Shown piece by piece: positions 1-7,373 of a stretch of DNA of 32,375 nt. Position numbers and translations under genes: made by a program. The stretch comes from Acidimicrobiia bacterium (lineage in GTDB: Bacteria; Actinomycetota; Acidimicrobiia; IMCC26256; PALSA-555). The stretch spans positions 1 through 32,375 of the forward strand of contig DASZJD010000004.1 of NCBI GenBank assembly GCA_035948415.1, read 5' to 3'. Numbering within the stretch: the stretch's first letter is position 1; every line of letters begins with the position of its first letter. The notes beneath the pieces were generated by a model. It was not told where the DNA came from. It did no database searches and saw nothing but the letters and a program-made list of their open reading frames with translations.

Positions 1-677
1 AGGGTCTGCTCGGCGTGGCGGCGCGACGCGGGCCGGAACGAGCCGAGGAGCTCGGTGCCCATCTCGACGAGGACCACCCGGGCGTGGCTGACGTCGGCTC
101 GGCGGTAGCCGCTGGCCAGCACCTTCGTGAACAGCTCGGCCATGGTGCCGGCGGTCTCGACGCCGGTGGGCCCGCCGCCGACGATCACGCACGTCAGCGA
201 GCCGTCTCGGGCCCGCGCCGGCTCGCGTTCGGTGGCCTCGAAGCAGCCGAGGATCTGGTGTCGGAGCCGGATGGCCTCGCCCAGCGTGTAGAGCGGGAAG
301 GCGTGCTCGGCCACGCCGGGGACGCCGAAGTCGTTCGTGGTCGCGCCCGCCGCCACGACCAGCGCGTCGTACGGAATCGACGCGCCGCCCTCGAGCTCCA
401 CCTGCCGAGCGTCGCGGTCCACCCCGACGACGGTGCCGAGCTGGACGTCGACGTTGCGGTCGTGGGCGAAGATGGCCCGGATCGTGTGGGCGACGTCGCC
501 CTCGTCGAGCCCGGCCGTCGCCACCTGGTACAGCAAGGGTTGGAAGGTGTTGTAGTTGCGCTGGTCGATGAGGGTCACGTCGACGGGCTCGTCGACGAGG
601 CGACGCACGACCTGGAGCCCGGCGAAGCCCCCGCCGATCACGACGACCCGCGCTCGCCCGAGCTCCGGCACGGCCAC
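1..677 (-). CDS. ndh: Type II NADH dehydrogenase (NDH-2), partial, 3' end outside window
   Basis: This is probably the single-subunit, non-proton-pumping NADH:quinone oxidoreductase that passes electrons from NADH through FAD to the membrane quinone pool. Translating the minus strand from GTG at 677 gives about 225 residues. They include an FAD-binding Rossmann motif GGGFAG at residues 15-20, the NDH-2 signature NTFQPLLYQVATAGL at 43-57, and a second dinucleotide motif GGGPTG at 167-172 for NADH. The rest of the protein, including the C-terminal membrane-associating part, lies beyond the left edge. The start is supported by a TACCCT hexamer six bases upstream, which suggests a leaderless mRNA. 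It diverges from the methyltransferase to the right. The family is clear; a related flavoprotein disulfide-reductase-fold enzyme is the only realistic alternative. Confidence 0.9.
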   Translation of the reverse strand, partial: MAVPELGRARVVVIGGGFAGLQVVRRLVDEPVDVTLIDQRNYNTFQPLLYQVATAGLDEGDVAHTIRAIFAHDRNVDVQLGTVVGVDRDARQVELEGGASIPYDALVVAAGATTNDFGVPGVAEHAFPLYTLGEAIRLRHQILGCFEATEREPARARDGSLTCVIVGGGPTGVETAGTMAELFTKVLASGYRRADVSHARVVLVEMGTELLGSFRPASRRHAEQT

Positions 678-683
678 GCACCG

Positions 684-689
684 AGGGTA
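684..689 (-). promoter_or_regulatory. -10 hexamer TACCCT for ndh, leaderless
   Basis: On the minus strand TACCCT is followed by six bases and then the GTG start at 677. No Shine-Dalgarno sequence is present. This fits a TANNNT -10 element with transcription beginning at the start codon. Inferred from spacing only. Confidence 0.5.
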
Positions 690-835
690 GGTGGGGCGGC
701 CGCGTGGACGAGCGGGGGGCTCCCGGCGGCCCGGTCGGCGAGCACCGACTTGACGGGACCGACCCCGGCTGGGTGACGTGGCGCGCCGCGACCGCAGCCG
801 AGCTGGTCGCCGACCGGGTGCCGATCGAGGCCAGC

Positions 836-1639
836 GTGGATCGTCGGGTCGAATCGAATCGCCGGTGGTGGGACCAGATGGTCCCGATCCACGCCGCGTC
901 GCCCTTCTACGACGTCGAGCGCTTCCGCGCCGGCGGCCTGTCGCTCGACGAGATCGAACGCGGCGAGGTCGGCGACGTCCGGGGCCAGTCGCTGCTGCAC
1001 TTGCAGTGCCACTTCGGGCTGGGGACGCTGTCGTGGGCTCGCCTCGGCGCCCGCGTGACCGGGGTCGACTACTCGGCGCCGGCGATCGAGCTCGCCCGTC
1101 GGCTCGCAGCGGAGCTGGGCCTCGAGGCCCGGTTCCTGTGCTCGGACCTCTACGAGCTCCCGGACCGGCTGCAGGAGCGGTTCGACGTCGTCTTCACGTC
1201 GTACGGCGTCCTGACCTGGCTGCCCGACCTGGCCCGCTGGGGCGAGACCGTCGCCGGCCTGCTGCGTCCGGGCGGCCGGCTCCACCTCGTCGAGCTCCAC
1301 CCCTTCGCCGGCATGTTCGACGACGAGACCACCGAGGTGCGGCTCCGCTACCCGTACTTCCGGGGCGCCGAGGCCATCCGCATCGAGCGGCCCGGCAGCT
1401 ACGCCGCCCCCGCGGCGCCGACCGACCTCCAGGTCACCTACTCCTGGCCCGCCCCCGTCAGCGCCGTGCTCGGGGCGCTCGTCGACGCCGGCCTGCGGAT
1501 CGAGTCGTTCCGAGAGTTCGGCTCCTGTGGGGAGCAGCTCCGGCCCTGGCTCGTGCTCGGCCCCGACGGACGGTGGACCGCCCCGCCCGGGTGGCCGGCG
1601 GTCCCGCTCCTCTACGCCCTGCGGGCCCGGGCCGGCTGA
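836..1639 (+). CDS. Class I SAM-dependent methyltransferase
   Basis: This is a small soluble methyltransferase with a Rossmann fold; its substrate cannot be told from sequence. From GTG 836 (267 residues) the protein shows a SAM-binding motif I variant HLQCHFGLGT at residues 55-64 and an acidic residue D78 at the end of strand 2 in GARVTGVDYSAP. A later segment FDVVFTSYGVLTWLPD matches motif II/post-II, and LLRPGGRLHLVE matches motif III. The N-terminal RRWWDQMVPIHAASPFYDV is typical of a widespread actinobacterial group. I chose GTG 836 because family similarity begins there and GAGG lies five bases upstream. The frame stays open to GTG 704, and 773 is another option, so the start is uncertain. 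It diverges from ndh. Confidence 0.8.
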   Translation: MDRRVESNRRWWDQMVPIHAASPFYDVERFRAGGLSLDEIERGEVGDVRGQSLLHLQCHFGLGTLSWARLGARVTGVDYSAPAIELARRLAAELGLEARFLCSDLYELPDRLQERFDVVFTSYGVLTWLPDLARWGETVAGLLRPGGRLHLVELHPFAGMFDDETTEVRLRYPYFRGAEAIRIERPGSYAAPAAPTDLQVTYSWPAPVSAVLGALVDAGLRIESFREFGSCGEQLRPWLVLGPDGRWTAPPGWPAVPLLYALRARAG

Positions 1640-1723
1640 CCGGACCCTGCCCGATTTCTCACGGTTCGAGCAATTCGGGCACTTGTGACATCGGTAGGGG
1701 TACCAGTGCGTTTCCCCCTTTGT

Positions 1724-1729
1724 TACTCT
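1724..1729 (+). promoter_or_regulatory. Candidate -10 element TACTCT upstream of the HD-GYP gene
   Basis: The 145 bases between the methyltransferase and the HD-GYP gene are visibly richer in A/T than their surroundings. TACTCT at 1724-1729 is the best TANNNT hexamer there and would give a leader of about 50 bases. A GGAG lies five bases before the ATG at 1785. I see no convincing -35 element. I looked for a c-di-GMP riboswitch in the leader and did not recognise one. Confidence 0.35.
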
Positions 1730-1784
1730 TCGCGTTTAGCCGAACACTCTGGGTGGGGGTAAGGGCAGGCGAATCGGAGCCGAG

Positions 1785-3158
1785 ATGCGACCGTCAGCAC
1801 CCGACCGATGGCGAGAGCGCCCGCTCGCTCGGGTCCTGGTCGGCGCGGCCGCCTACCTCCTTCCCCTCGCCGGCTCGGCCGCCGCCGGGTTCACGGTCAG
1901 CCGTCTCGTCCCGCTGCGCGGCGGGGTCACCGGTCGGGTGGCGTGGGCCCTGGCCGTGGTCGTGAGCGCGGGGATCGCGTACTTCGTCGTCGAGCGCGTG
2001 GCCCGCCGGCTCCTGCCCCTGGCGATGCTGCTCCGGCTCTCGCTGCTGTTCCCGGATCGAGCCCCGTCTCGCTTCGCCCTCGCGCTCCGAGCCGGCAACC
2101 GGCGGCGGCTCCAGGCCTGGGCCCAGCGCGAGGCCGCGTCCGGCCAGCGCCCGGACGCCGAGCGCCAGGCCGAGACCGCGCTCACCCTCATCGCGGCCCT
2201 CGGGGCCCACGACCGCCGGACCCGCGGCCACTCGGAGCGGGTCCAGGCGCTGACCGACCTCGTGGCCGAGGAGGTCCATCTCTCGCCCGGCGACACCGAC
2301 CGCCTCCGCTGGGCCGCGCTGCTCCACGACATCGGGAAGCTCACCGTGCCCGCCGACGTCCTCAACCGTCCTGGCCGGCCGAACCCGGCGGGGATGCGGG
2401 CCATCCGCCGCCACCCCGGCGAGGGCGCGCGACTCGCCGAGCCGCTCGCGTCGTGGCTCGGCGAGTGGCGCCACGCCATCGACCAGCACCACGAGCGCTT
2501 CGACGGCGACGGCTACCCGCGCGGCCTCCGCGAGGGCGAGATCTCACTGGGGGCGCGCGTCGTCGCCGTCACCGACGCGTACGAGACCATGACCGCGGTC
2601 CGCGCCTACAAGAAGGCCATGAGCATCCAGGACGCGCGCACCGAGCTCGTGCGGTGCGCCGGCAGCCACTTCGACCCGAAGGTCGTGCGCGCCTTCCTCG
2701 ACATCTCGATCGGCCGGCTGCGACGGACCGCTGGTGTCGTCGCGGCGCTGGCGGAGATCCCGCTCCTCGGCCTGCTGCCCCGACTCGCGATCGGCACGAG
2801 CACGCTCGCGCCCGCGGCGACGCCCGGGCTGACCGGCGCGGCGCTGTTCGGGCTCGGGGTCCTCACCTTCGGGGCCCACGCCCCCACGCCTTCGGCGTCT
2901 TCCGCGGGTCTCGCGGCTCGGCCGACGGCCACGGCCAGCGCTGCCCTCCTGACCGCGCCCGCCGACGGGGTCGCGGTCGGCTCGCCCGCGGCGGCGCCCC
3001 CGTCCGCCTCGGCGCCCGCGCTCCCACCGCCGGCGGGTGCCGTCGGCCGCGGGCTCGTCGGCGGCGTCGGCACCCTCGTCAACTCGCAGCTCCGGGGCCT
3101 CCCGAGCGGCGTGGCGGCGCTGCCGGCCACGCTGGGGGTGCACCTGCCGCTGCCTTGA
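1785..3158 (+). CDS. Membrane-anchored HD-GYP domain phosphohydrolase
   Basis: HD-GYP proteins hydrolyse cyclic di-GMP (or related dinucleotides) using metals held by His and Asp residues. The 457-residue protein begins with two hydrophobic segments (about residues 15-40 and 52-82) followed by a basic linker. The HD-GYP domain spans about 130-310. It has H149 in GHS, the HD pair at 181-182 in LLHDIGK, H210, HHERFDGDGYP at 235-245 containing the GYP motif, and D264 in VTDAYETMTAVRAY. All signature residues are present, so activity is plausible. The C-terminus is unusual: a hydrophobic stretch at about 318-370 leads into a roughly 90-residue Ala/Pro/Ser-rich tail that may lie outside the membrane. 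No GGDEF gene is in the window. It stands alone in its transcription unit and converges on the SufR-like gene. Confidence 0.9.
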   Translation: MRPSAPDRWRERPLARVLVGAAAYLLPLAGSAAAGFTVSRLVPLRGGVTGRVAWALAVVVSAGIAYFVVERVARRLLPLAMLLRLSLLFPDRAPSRFALALRAGNRRRLQAWAQREAASGQRPDAERQAETALTLIAALGAHDRRTRGHSERVQALTDLVAEEVHLSPGDTDRLRWAALLHDIGKLTVPADVLNRPGRPNPAGMRAIRRHPGEGARLAEPLASWLGEWRHAIDQHHERFDGDGYPRGLREGEISLGARVVAVTDAYETMTAVRAYKKAMSIQDARTELVRCAGSHFDPKVVRAFLDISIGRLRRTAGVVAALAEIPLLGLLPRLAIGTSTLAPAATPGLTGAALFGLGVLTFGAHAPTPSASSAGLAARPTATASAALLTAPADGVAVGSPAAAPPSASAPALPPPAGAVGRGLVGGVGTLVNSQLRGLPSGVAALPATLGVHLPLP

Positions 3159-3201
3159 GCCGGCCGCCGCCGGCGGGGTGGTGGGGCGAGGGCCCCGGCG
3201 C

Positions 3202-3873
3202 TCAGGAGGCGCCAGGGTCGGCGATCCGCCGGACCTCGTAGGCGCAACGGCGGGCGCCCGCGACCATGTGCTGCACCCGCTCCACGCGCGCATCCGGGAG
3301 CGCGGCACGGATGAAGTCGAGCTCGCTCGTGCAGGCCTGGCCGTAGCGCTGCGCCACCGCCCAGATGGCGCAGTTGTGCTCGACGATCCGGTACACGCCC
3401 GGCGAGACCCGCTCCGAGGTGGCGAGGTAGCCGTCCTCGTCGAGGATCCTCGTCAGCTCGGCCACGCGCGCGCCGAGGCCGCGCTTGGCGGCGAGGCGCC
3501 GGCGAGCGGCGTCGATGCGGTGCTCCCGCCGTCGGGCGAACAGGTCGTCGACGACGCCAGCGTCGCTCTCCCCGAGGTAGCCGAGGAGCTCGTTCGTGAG
3601 CTCGCCGTACGCCTTCGGGAACAGCGTGTCGGCCGCCGGCGTGACCGCGTAGACGAGCGCCCGCCGCCCGCGCCGCGGCGACGGGCTCGGTCGCTCGACC
3701 GCCTCGACGAGCCCGTCTCGGGCGAGCGCGCTCAGGTGCTGGCGCGCGCCGCTGACGGTCATCTCCAGCTGCCCCGCGAGCTGCTCGGCGGTGGCCTCGC
3801 CGCGCCGGCGCAAGGCGTAGAGCACGGCCCGACGGCCGGCGGGCAGCGTGGGGGTCGGGGCCGGGGCGCTCAT
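3202..3873 (-). CDS. SufR-like Fe-S transcriptional regulator
   Basis: This 223-residue protein looks like the SufR family of [4Fe-4S] sensing repressors. An N-terminal winged-helix domain spans about residues 10-80, with the recognition segment SGARQHLSALARDGLVE at 41-57. In the C-terminal half three cysteines, C168 (EHNC), C181 (ACTSEL) and C210 (RRCAYE), are spaced 13 and 29 apart. Synechocystis SufR uses Cys164, Cys177 and Cys205, almost the same spacing, to hold its cluster. The ATG overlaps the TGA of the QueA-like gene by ATGA, so the two are translationally coupled. No suf gene is nearby, which is odd for SufR, so its target may be its own operon. A related DeoR/ArsR-type regulator is possible, but the cysteine pattern favours the Fe-S reading. 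Confidence 0.75.
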   Translation of the reverse strand: MSAPAPTPTLPAGRRAVLYALRRRGEATAEQLAGQLEMTVSGARQHLSALARDGLVEAVERPSPSPRRGRRALVYAVTPAADTLFPKAYGELTNELLGYLGESDAGVVDDLFARRREHRIDAARRRLAAKRGLGARVAELTRILDEDGYLATSERVSPGVYRIVEHNCAIWAVAQRYGQACTSELDFIRAALPDARVERVQHMVAGARRCAYEVRRIADPGAS

Positions 3874-4928
3874 GGCCGCGCTCGGTCGCGCAGGATCAGG
3901 TGGCTGTCACCGAACTCGTGCCACCGGTAGCCGCGCTCGAGCGCGGCGTGGTACGCGCGCCCGAGCACGACGGGGTCCGCGAAGGCCTGGAGCATCAAGA
4001 GGTGTGACGATTCTGGCTCGTGCCAGCCGGTGAGGAGGCCGTCGACGGCGCGCACCGGGCGGTCCGGGGTCACGACCACGTCGGTCCAGCCCCGGCCCGG
4101 GTGGACGACGCCGCGGTCGTCGGTGACGGTGGCGAGCGCCCGGACGACGGTGGTGCCGGCGGCCACCACCCGCCCTCCGTCGTGGCGGGTGGCGTTGATC
4201 GCGGTCGCGGTGGGACCGCCGACCTGGTAGCGCTCCGGGTAGGGCCGCTCGCCACCCTCGAGGGACGAGACGCCGGTGTGGAGCACGAGCGGGACGATCA
4301 GCACGCCGCCGGCGACGAGCTCGGTGACGAGCTCGGGGGAGAAGGGACGGCTGGCGCTCGGCATCTCGGCGCTGCCCGGCTCGCGGGCGAACACGGTCTG
4401 GTAGCAGCCGAGCGGCCAGTCCCGCGGCACGTGCCGGTACCGGATCGGGCGGCCGTGCGCGGCGGCGTAGGCGAGGAGCGGTGCGTTGACGACGACGCTC
4501 GCCAGCCACAGCCGCTCCGAGTGCGAGAAGCGGGTCAGGAGCTCCACGCGCCCGCCGCCGAGCAGCTCGATCGGGACGGCGTGGTCGAGCCGGAGGGGGA
4601 CCGTGGATCCGGCGTCGGGCTGCCGGACCTCGACGAGACCGACCTCCCCGGGCAGGGTGCCGGAGAGGTGGACGACCACGGGTTCGCCGTCCGGGAGTCG
4701 CCCGTCGAGCGCGGCCGGGATCGTGGCGGAGCGGTTGACGACGATGACGTCGCCCGCGTGCAAGAACCGCCCGAGCTGCTGGAAGGTGCTGTCGATCGGC
4801 TCGCCGGCGCCGGGGCTGACGAGGAGGCGGACCTCGTCTCGGCGTCGACCCTGCGCCTCGGGGGGCTCGTGGGCCTCGTTCGCGACGGGGAGGGTGAAGT
4901 CCAGGGGCGGGTCGACGGTGGCGGTCAC
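3870..4928 (-). CDS. QueA-like S-adenosylmethionine:tRNA ribosyltransferase-isomerase
   Basis: QueA moves the ribosyl group of SAM onto preQ1 in tRNA during queuosine synthesis. This 352-residue protein has the family layout: N-terminal DFTLP and RRRDEVRLLV (about residues 10-37), DVIVVNRSATIPAAL (about 59-73), the central LHTGVSSLEGGERPYPERYQV region, RVVAAGTTVVRAL, and a C-terminus ending in FGDSHLIL, comparable to the YGDAMLI end of QueA. Several stretches differ from canonical QueA, for example GVSSLEG where QueA has GAGTFQP. No tgt, queG/queH or other queuosine gene is in the window. It may therefore be a divergent paralogue with another role. The GTG start overlaps the SDR stop by GTGA, placing it second in a three-gene operon. 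Confidence 0.75.
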   Translation of the reverse strand: MTATVDPPLDFTLPVANEAHEPPEAQGRRRDEVRLLVSPGAGEPIDSTFQQLGRFLHAGDVIVVNRSATIPAALDGRLPDGEPVVVHLSGTLPGEVGLVEVRQPDAGSTVPLRLDHAVPIELLGGGRVELLTRFSHSERLWLASVVVNAPLLAYAAAHGRPIRYRHVPRDWPLGCYQTVFAREPGSAEMPSASRPFSPELVTELVAGGVLIVPLVLHTGVSSLEGGERPYPERYQVGGPTATAINATRHDGGRVVAAGTTVVRALATVTDDRGVVHPGRGWTDVVVTPDRPVRAVDGLLTGWHEPESSHLLMLQAFADPVVLGRAYHAALERGYRWHEFGDSHLILRDRARP

Positions 4929-5647
4929 GGCCGGGGCTCCGACGCCGCGAGGGCCCGGGTCTGGTAGCGGCCGCTCGGCTGGTCGCCGTCGATGAGGGCC
5001 AGCAGGCCGGGGATGCTGGCGGCCGGCTCCGGTCGGTCGCTGATGTCCTCGCCGGGGAACGCGTCCTGATGCATCTCGGTTCGCATGTCGCCGGGGTCGA
5101 CGACGAGCACCCGCAGGTCCGGTCGCTCGGCGGCCAGGATTCGGCTGGCGTGCTCGAGGGCGGCCTTCGAGGCGCCGTACCCGCCCCAGCCCTCGTACGC
5201 CTCGACGGCGGCGTCCGACGTGACGTTCACGACGGTGGCGTCGTCGGTCAGCTGCCCGCCGAGCGCCTGGACGAGCGCGACCGGCGCGACGACGTTGACG
5301 TCGAGGACGCGGCGGAGCGTGTCGGCGTCGAGGTCGCGCAAGGTCGGGAGGGGGCTCGCCCCGAGGGTGCTGGCGTTGTTGACGAGCAGGCGCACCGGCC
5401 CCAGGCGGGCGGCGGCGTCGGCCAGCGCGCGGCGGTGCTCGGCGTCGGTGACGTCGCCCGGCACCCCGATGACCGGCGTGTGGGCGGCCAGCCGACGCAC
5501 GGCGGCGTCCAGGCGGGCCTCCCTGCGGGCGTCGAGGACGAGGGCCCAGCCTCGGGTGGCGAGGGCCTCGGCCAACGCGAGCCCGAGTCCCTGGGAGCCG
5601 CCGGTGATGAGGGCGACGGGCCTGGCGCCGGCCGGGGGATCAGCCAT
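4925..5647 (-). CDS. Short-chain dehydrogenase/reductase (SDR)
   Basis: This is a classical NAD(P)-dependent SDR of about 240 residues. The cofactor motif TGGSQGLG occupies residues 15-22, the NNAS motif follows strand 4, and the catalytic serine region VNVTSDAA precedes YGASK, the YxxxK catalytic pair. A downstream VDPGDMRTEM stretch is typical of the substrate loop. I chose ATG 5647 because GAGGAGG lies five bases upstream; an earlier ATG at 5689 lies inside the promoter and inverted repeat described separately. It is the first gene of the operon with the QueA-like and SufR-like genes. The substrate is unknown. Redox cofactor chemistry next to an Fe-S sensor suggests a redox or stress context, which is inference. 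Confidence 0.85.
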   Translation of the reverse strand: MADPPAGARPVALITGGSQGLGLALAEALATRGWALVLDARREARLDAAVRRLAAHTPVIGVPGDVTDAEHRRALADAAARLGPVRLLVNNASTLGASPLPTLRDLDADTLRRVLDVNVVAPVALVQALGGQLTDDATVVNVTSDAAVEAYEGWGGYGASKAALEHASRILAAERPDLRVLVVDPGDMRTEMHQDAFPGEDISDRPEPAASIPGLLALIDGDQPSGRYQTRALAASEPRP

Positions 5648-5684
5648 GGTGGCCTCCTCGTTCACGGATCGCTGAGGATCAATG

Positions 5685-5702
5685 AACAAGCTAGCACTTG
5701 TT
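5685..5702. promoter_or_regulatory. Inverted repeat AACAAG-N6-CTTGTT, candidate operator
   Basis: A perfect inverted repeat with six-base arms and a six-base spacer lies 37 bases upstream of the SDR start and covers the -10 element on the minus strand. Its geometry, CAAG-N6-CTTG, resembles the CAAC-N6-GTTG operator reported for cyanobacterial SufR. Binding by the SufR-like protein encoded as the last gene of the operon is inferred. Confidence 0.55.
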
Positions 5703-5716
5703 TTTATCTCGGTCCA
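5688..5716 (-). promoter_or_regulatory. Promoter of the SDR/QueA-like/SufR-like operon
   Basis: On the minus strand TGGACC (5711-5716, four of six matches to TTGACA) is followed after 17 bases by TAGCTT (5688-5693), extended upstream by TGC. Transcription would begin near 5681 and give a leader of roughly 35 bases carrying the GAGGAGG ribosome site. The region is A/T-rich for this genome, including a run of A residues on the minus strand. Confidence 0.5.
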
Positions 5717-5779
5717 CCCCCAGCGCGGTCGGGCCGCGCTCGCCCCCGCTCGCCGCGCACGCGACGCGCGGGGAGCTCC

Positions 5780-7234
5780 CTAGCCGCTCGGTGTCGGCGT
5801 CGCCCGGCAGCAGGACGGCCCCTGGGGCAGCCCCTGCAGCCGCCGCGCCAGCTCCCCGAGCTGGGCCTGCAGCACGCCGACACCCTCGGTGATCGACGCC
5901 GGCAGCGGGCCGGGCGCGTTCGTCGTCGACGGCCCCACCGACGCCGGCGCCGAGGCGTGGCCGCGTCGCGGCGCACCCGCCCAGGCCGCGTCGCGACGCA
6001 CCGTCGGGCCGACGCGTCGGGGCACGGCCGACAGGGCGAAGCGGCCGACGCGCGTCACGGCGTGCCCGCCCTCGCTCCACAGCAGCCGACGGCCCGAGGG
6101 ATCGAAGTAGAACTCGGGGACGACCCGGTTCAGGTTCGTGAGCCGCCGGATGGCGCCGGTCGCGCGGTCGAGCTCGTAGAGGTCGGTGTGGAACCCGGGG
6201 TCGCTGATCGCGAGCACGAACATGGGCCCGAAGGTCTCGTTCTGCAGCGGAGGTCGGAAGCCGAGCTGCTGCGCCGCGGTGACGAACGTCTGGTACCAGG
6301 TCGGGGAGCCCCGGCTCGACATCCAGATCACGTCCCGCATGTCCGGCGTGAACACCGCCTGCTCGTCCCACCCGGTGTTGCCGTCGGTCAGGTGCGTGAC
6401 CAGCGGACGCCCCGGGGCCGCGCCCGGGCCGGCGAGGCGGAGGAAGTACAGCTCGAGGTTCAGCCAGCCCGCCCCGTCCTGGCCCATCGCGGTGTAGAGG
6501 AAGCCGCTGCCGTCGGGTGCCCACACCTGGGTCTCGTAGCCGGTGTCGGTGGCGGGGCCGACCACCCGCAGGTTCGTGAGCTCCGGCGTTCGGCCTCGCC
6601 GCGGGGTGAAGTCGGCGATGAGCATCGTCCACTGGGTGCCGCCGGCGGCGAGATCAGTGAAGCCGACGTGCGTCCAGACCAGGTGCCGCCCGTCCGGCGA
6701 CCACGCCGGGTGGTAGTTGTCGAAGGGCACGCCGCTCGGCTCGAACGGCAGGCCCGGCGCAGTTAGGCGCGTCACGTCGGAGCCGTCCGGGCGCATGACG
6801 TAGAGGTCGGTCCCGACGCCGCCCAGGCACGGCGCGCCGAACGTCACCGAGCTGCCGCGCCACGAGCAGAAGAGGATCCAGTCACCCTGCGGACGCTCCT
6901 GCGGGAAGCCGTTCGGCCCCGGCTGCCCGCAGGTCAGGCACCGGATGGTCGACCCGTCGAGCTTCGACACGTAGACCTGCTCGGTGCCGGAGCCGTCGCG
7001 CTCGTTCGAGAGGACTCGCCCGTCGGGAGCAAAGGACGGGTCCTGCCCGAAGGTGTACCGACCGGTCTCGACCGTGAACGGCGCCGTGAAGTACGGGTTC
7101 GGCCCGCGGGCGGGCGCGCCGAGGCGAGCCGGTCCGGCCCCGCCGATGCTGGCCAGGGCGATCCCCAGGACGACGACCCCGCGGCCCGGTTGCCGCGAGC
7201 GGGTGCCCAGCACGAGCCTCACGTCCCCCCTCAC
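5780..7234 (-). CDS. Secreted TolB/PD40-type beta-propeller protein
   Basis: This 484-residue protein has an N-terminal hydrophobic segment after basic residues (about 12-42, ending ARLGAPA) that looks like a signal peptide. The body contains repeated propeller blades of the WD40-like PD40 type: DPSFAPDGRVLSNERDGSG, HPAWSPDGRHLVWTH, QVWAPDGSGFLYTAMG, AVFTPDMRDVIWMSSRG and FYFDPSGRRLLWSEGG. Four cysteines lie in the second and third blades (CLTCG and a pair about 20 and 30 residues later). The last 60 residues leave the propeller and form a short amphipathic, leucine-rich helix followed by a CC pair. The role is unknown; such propellers usually bind partners or oligosaccharides outside the membrane. 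The start could be GTG 7222 or 7213 instead of 7234. Confidence 0.75.
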   Translation of the reverse strand: MRGDVRLVLGTRSRQPGRGVVVLGIALASIGGAGPARLGAPARGPNPYFTAPFTVETGRYTFGQDPSFAPDGRVLSNERDGSGTEQVYVSKLDGSTIRCLTCGQPGPNGFPQERPQGDWILFCSWRGSSVTFGAPCLGGVGTDLYVMRPDGSDVTRLTAPGLPFEPSGVPFDNYHPAWSPDGRHLVWTHVGFTDLAAGGTQWTMLIADFTPRRGRTPELTNLRVVGPATDTGYETQVWAPDGSGFLYTAMGQDGAGWLNLELYFLRLAGPGAAPGRPLVTHLTDGNTGWDEQAVFTPDMRDVIWMSSRGSPTWYQTFVTAAQQLGFRPPLQNETFGPMFVLAISDPGFHTDLYELDRATGAIRRLTNLNRVVPEFYFDPSGRRLLWSEGGHAVTRVGRFALSAVPRRVGPTVRRDAAWAGAPRRGHASAPASVGPSTTNAPGPLPASITEGVGVLQAQLGELARRLQGLPQGPSCCRATPTPSG

Positions 7235-7373
7235 CGCGCGCGACCCGACCCGCGGGCTCGGCGTCGCCGCGGGTCAGGATCCCAGGCCGCGTGCGCCGAC
7301 GCCACCCCCGTCGTCGTGGCGGCGACAGTGTCGCCCGTGGTCGGCGGTCCGGCCAGGGACCGGCTACGTCGGC

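Noticed and set aside
1660-1690. A tRNA T-loop-like GGTTCGAG near the HD-GYP promoter
   Set aside because: No matching acceptor, D or anticodon arm can be built around it.
1730-1784. Possible cyclic di-GMP riboswitch in the leader of the HD-GYP gene
   Set aside because: The conserved core of the known c-di-GMP riboswitch classes is not present in the roughly 50-base leader.
3159-3201. GC-only hairpin (GCCGG/CCGGC) between the HD-GYP and SufR-like genes as a terminator
   Set aside because: In sequence this G/C-rich such pairings are expected by chance, and no T-run follows.
5069-6766. A 565-codon plus-strand frame across the SDR gene and the propeller gene
   Set aside because: Antisense to two motif-rich genes and runs through their promoter region.
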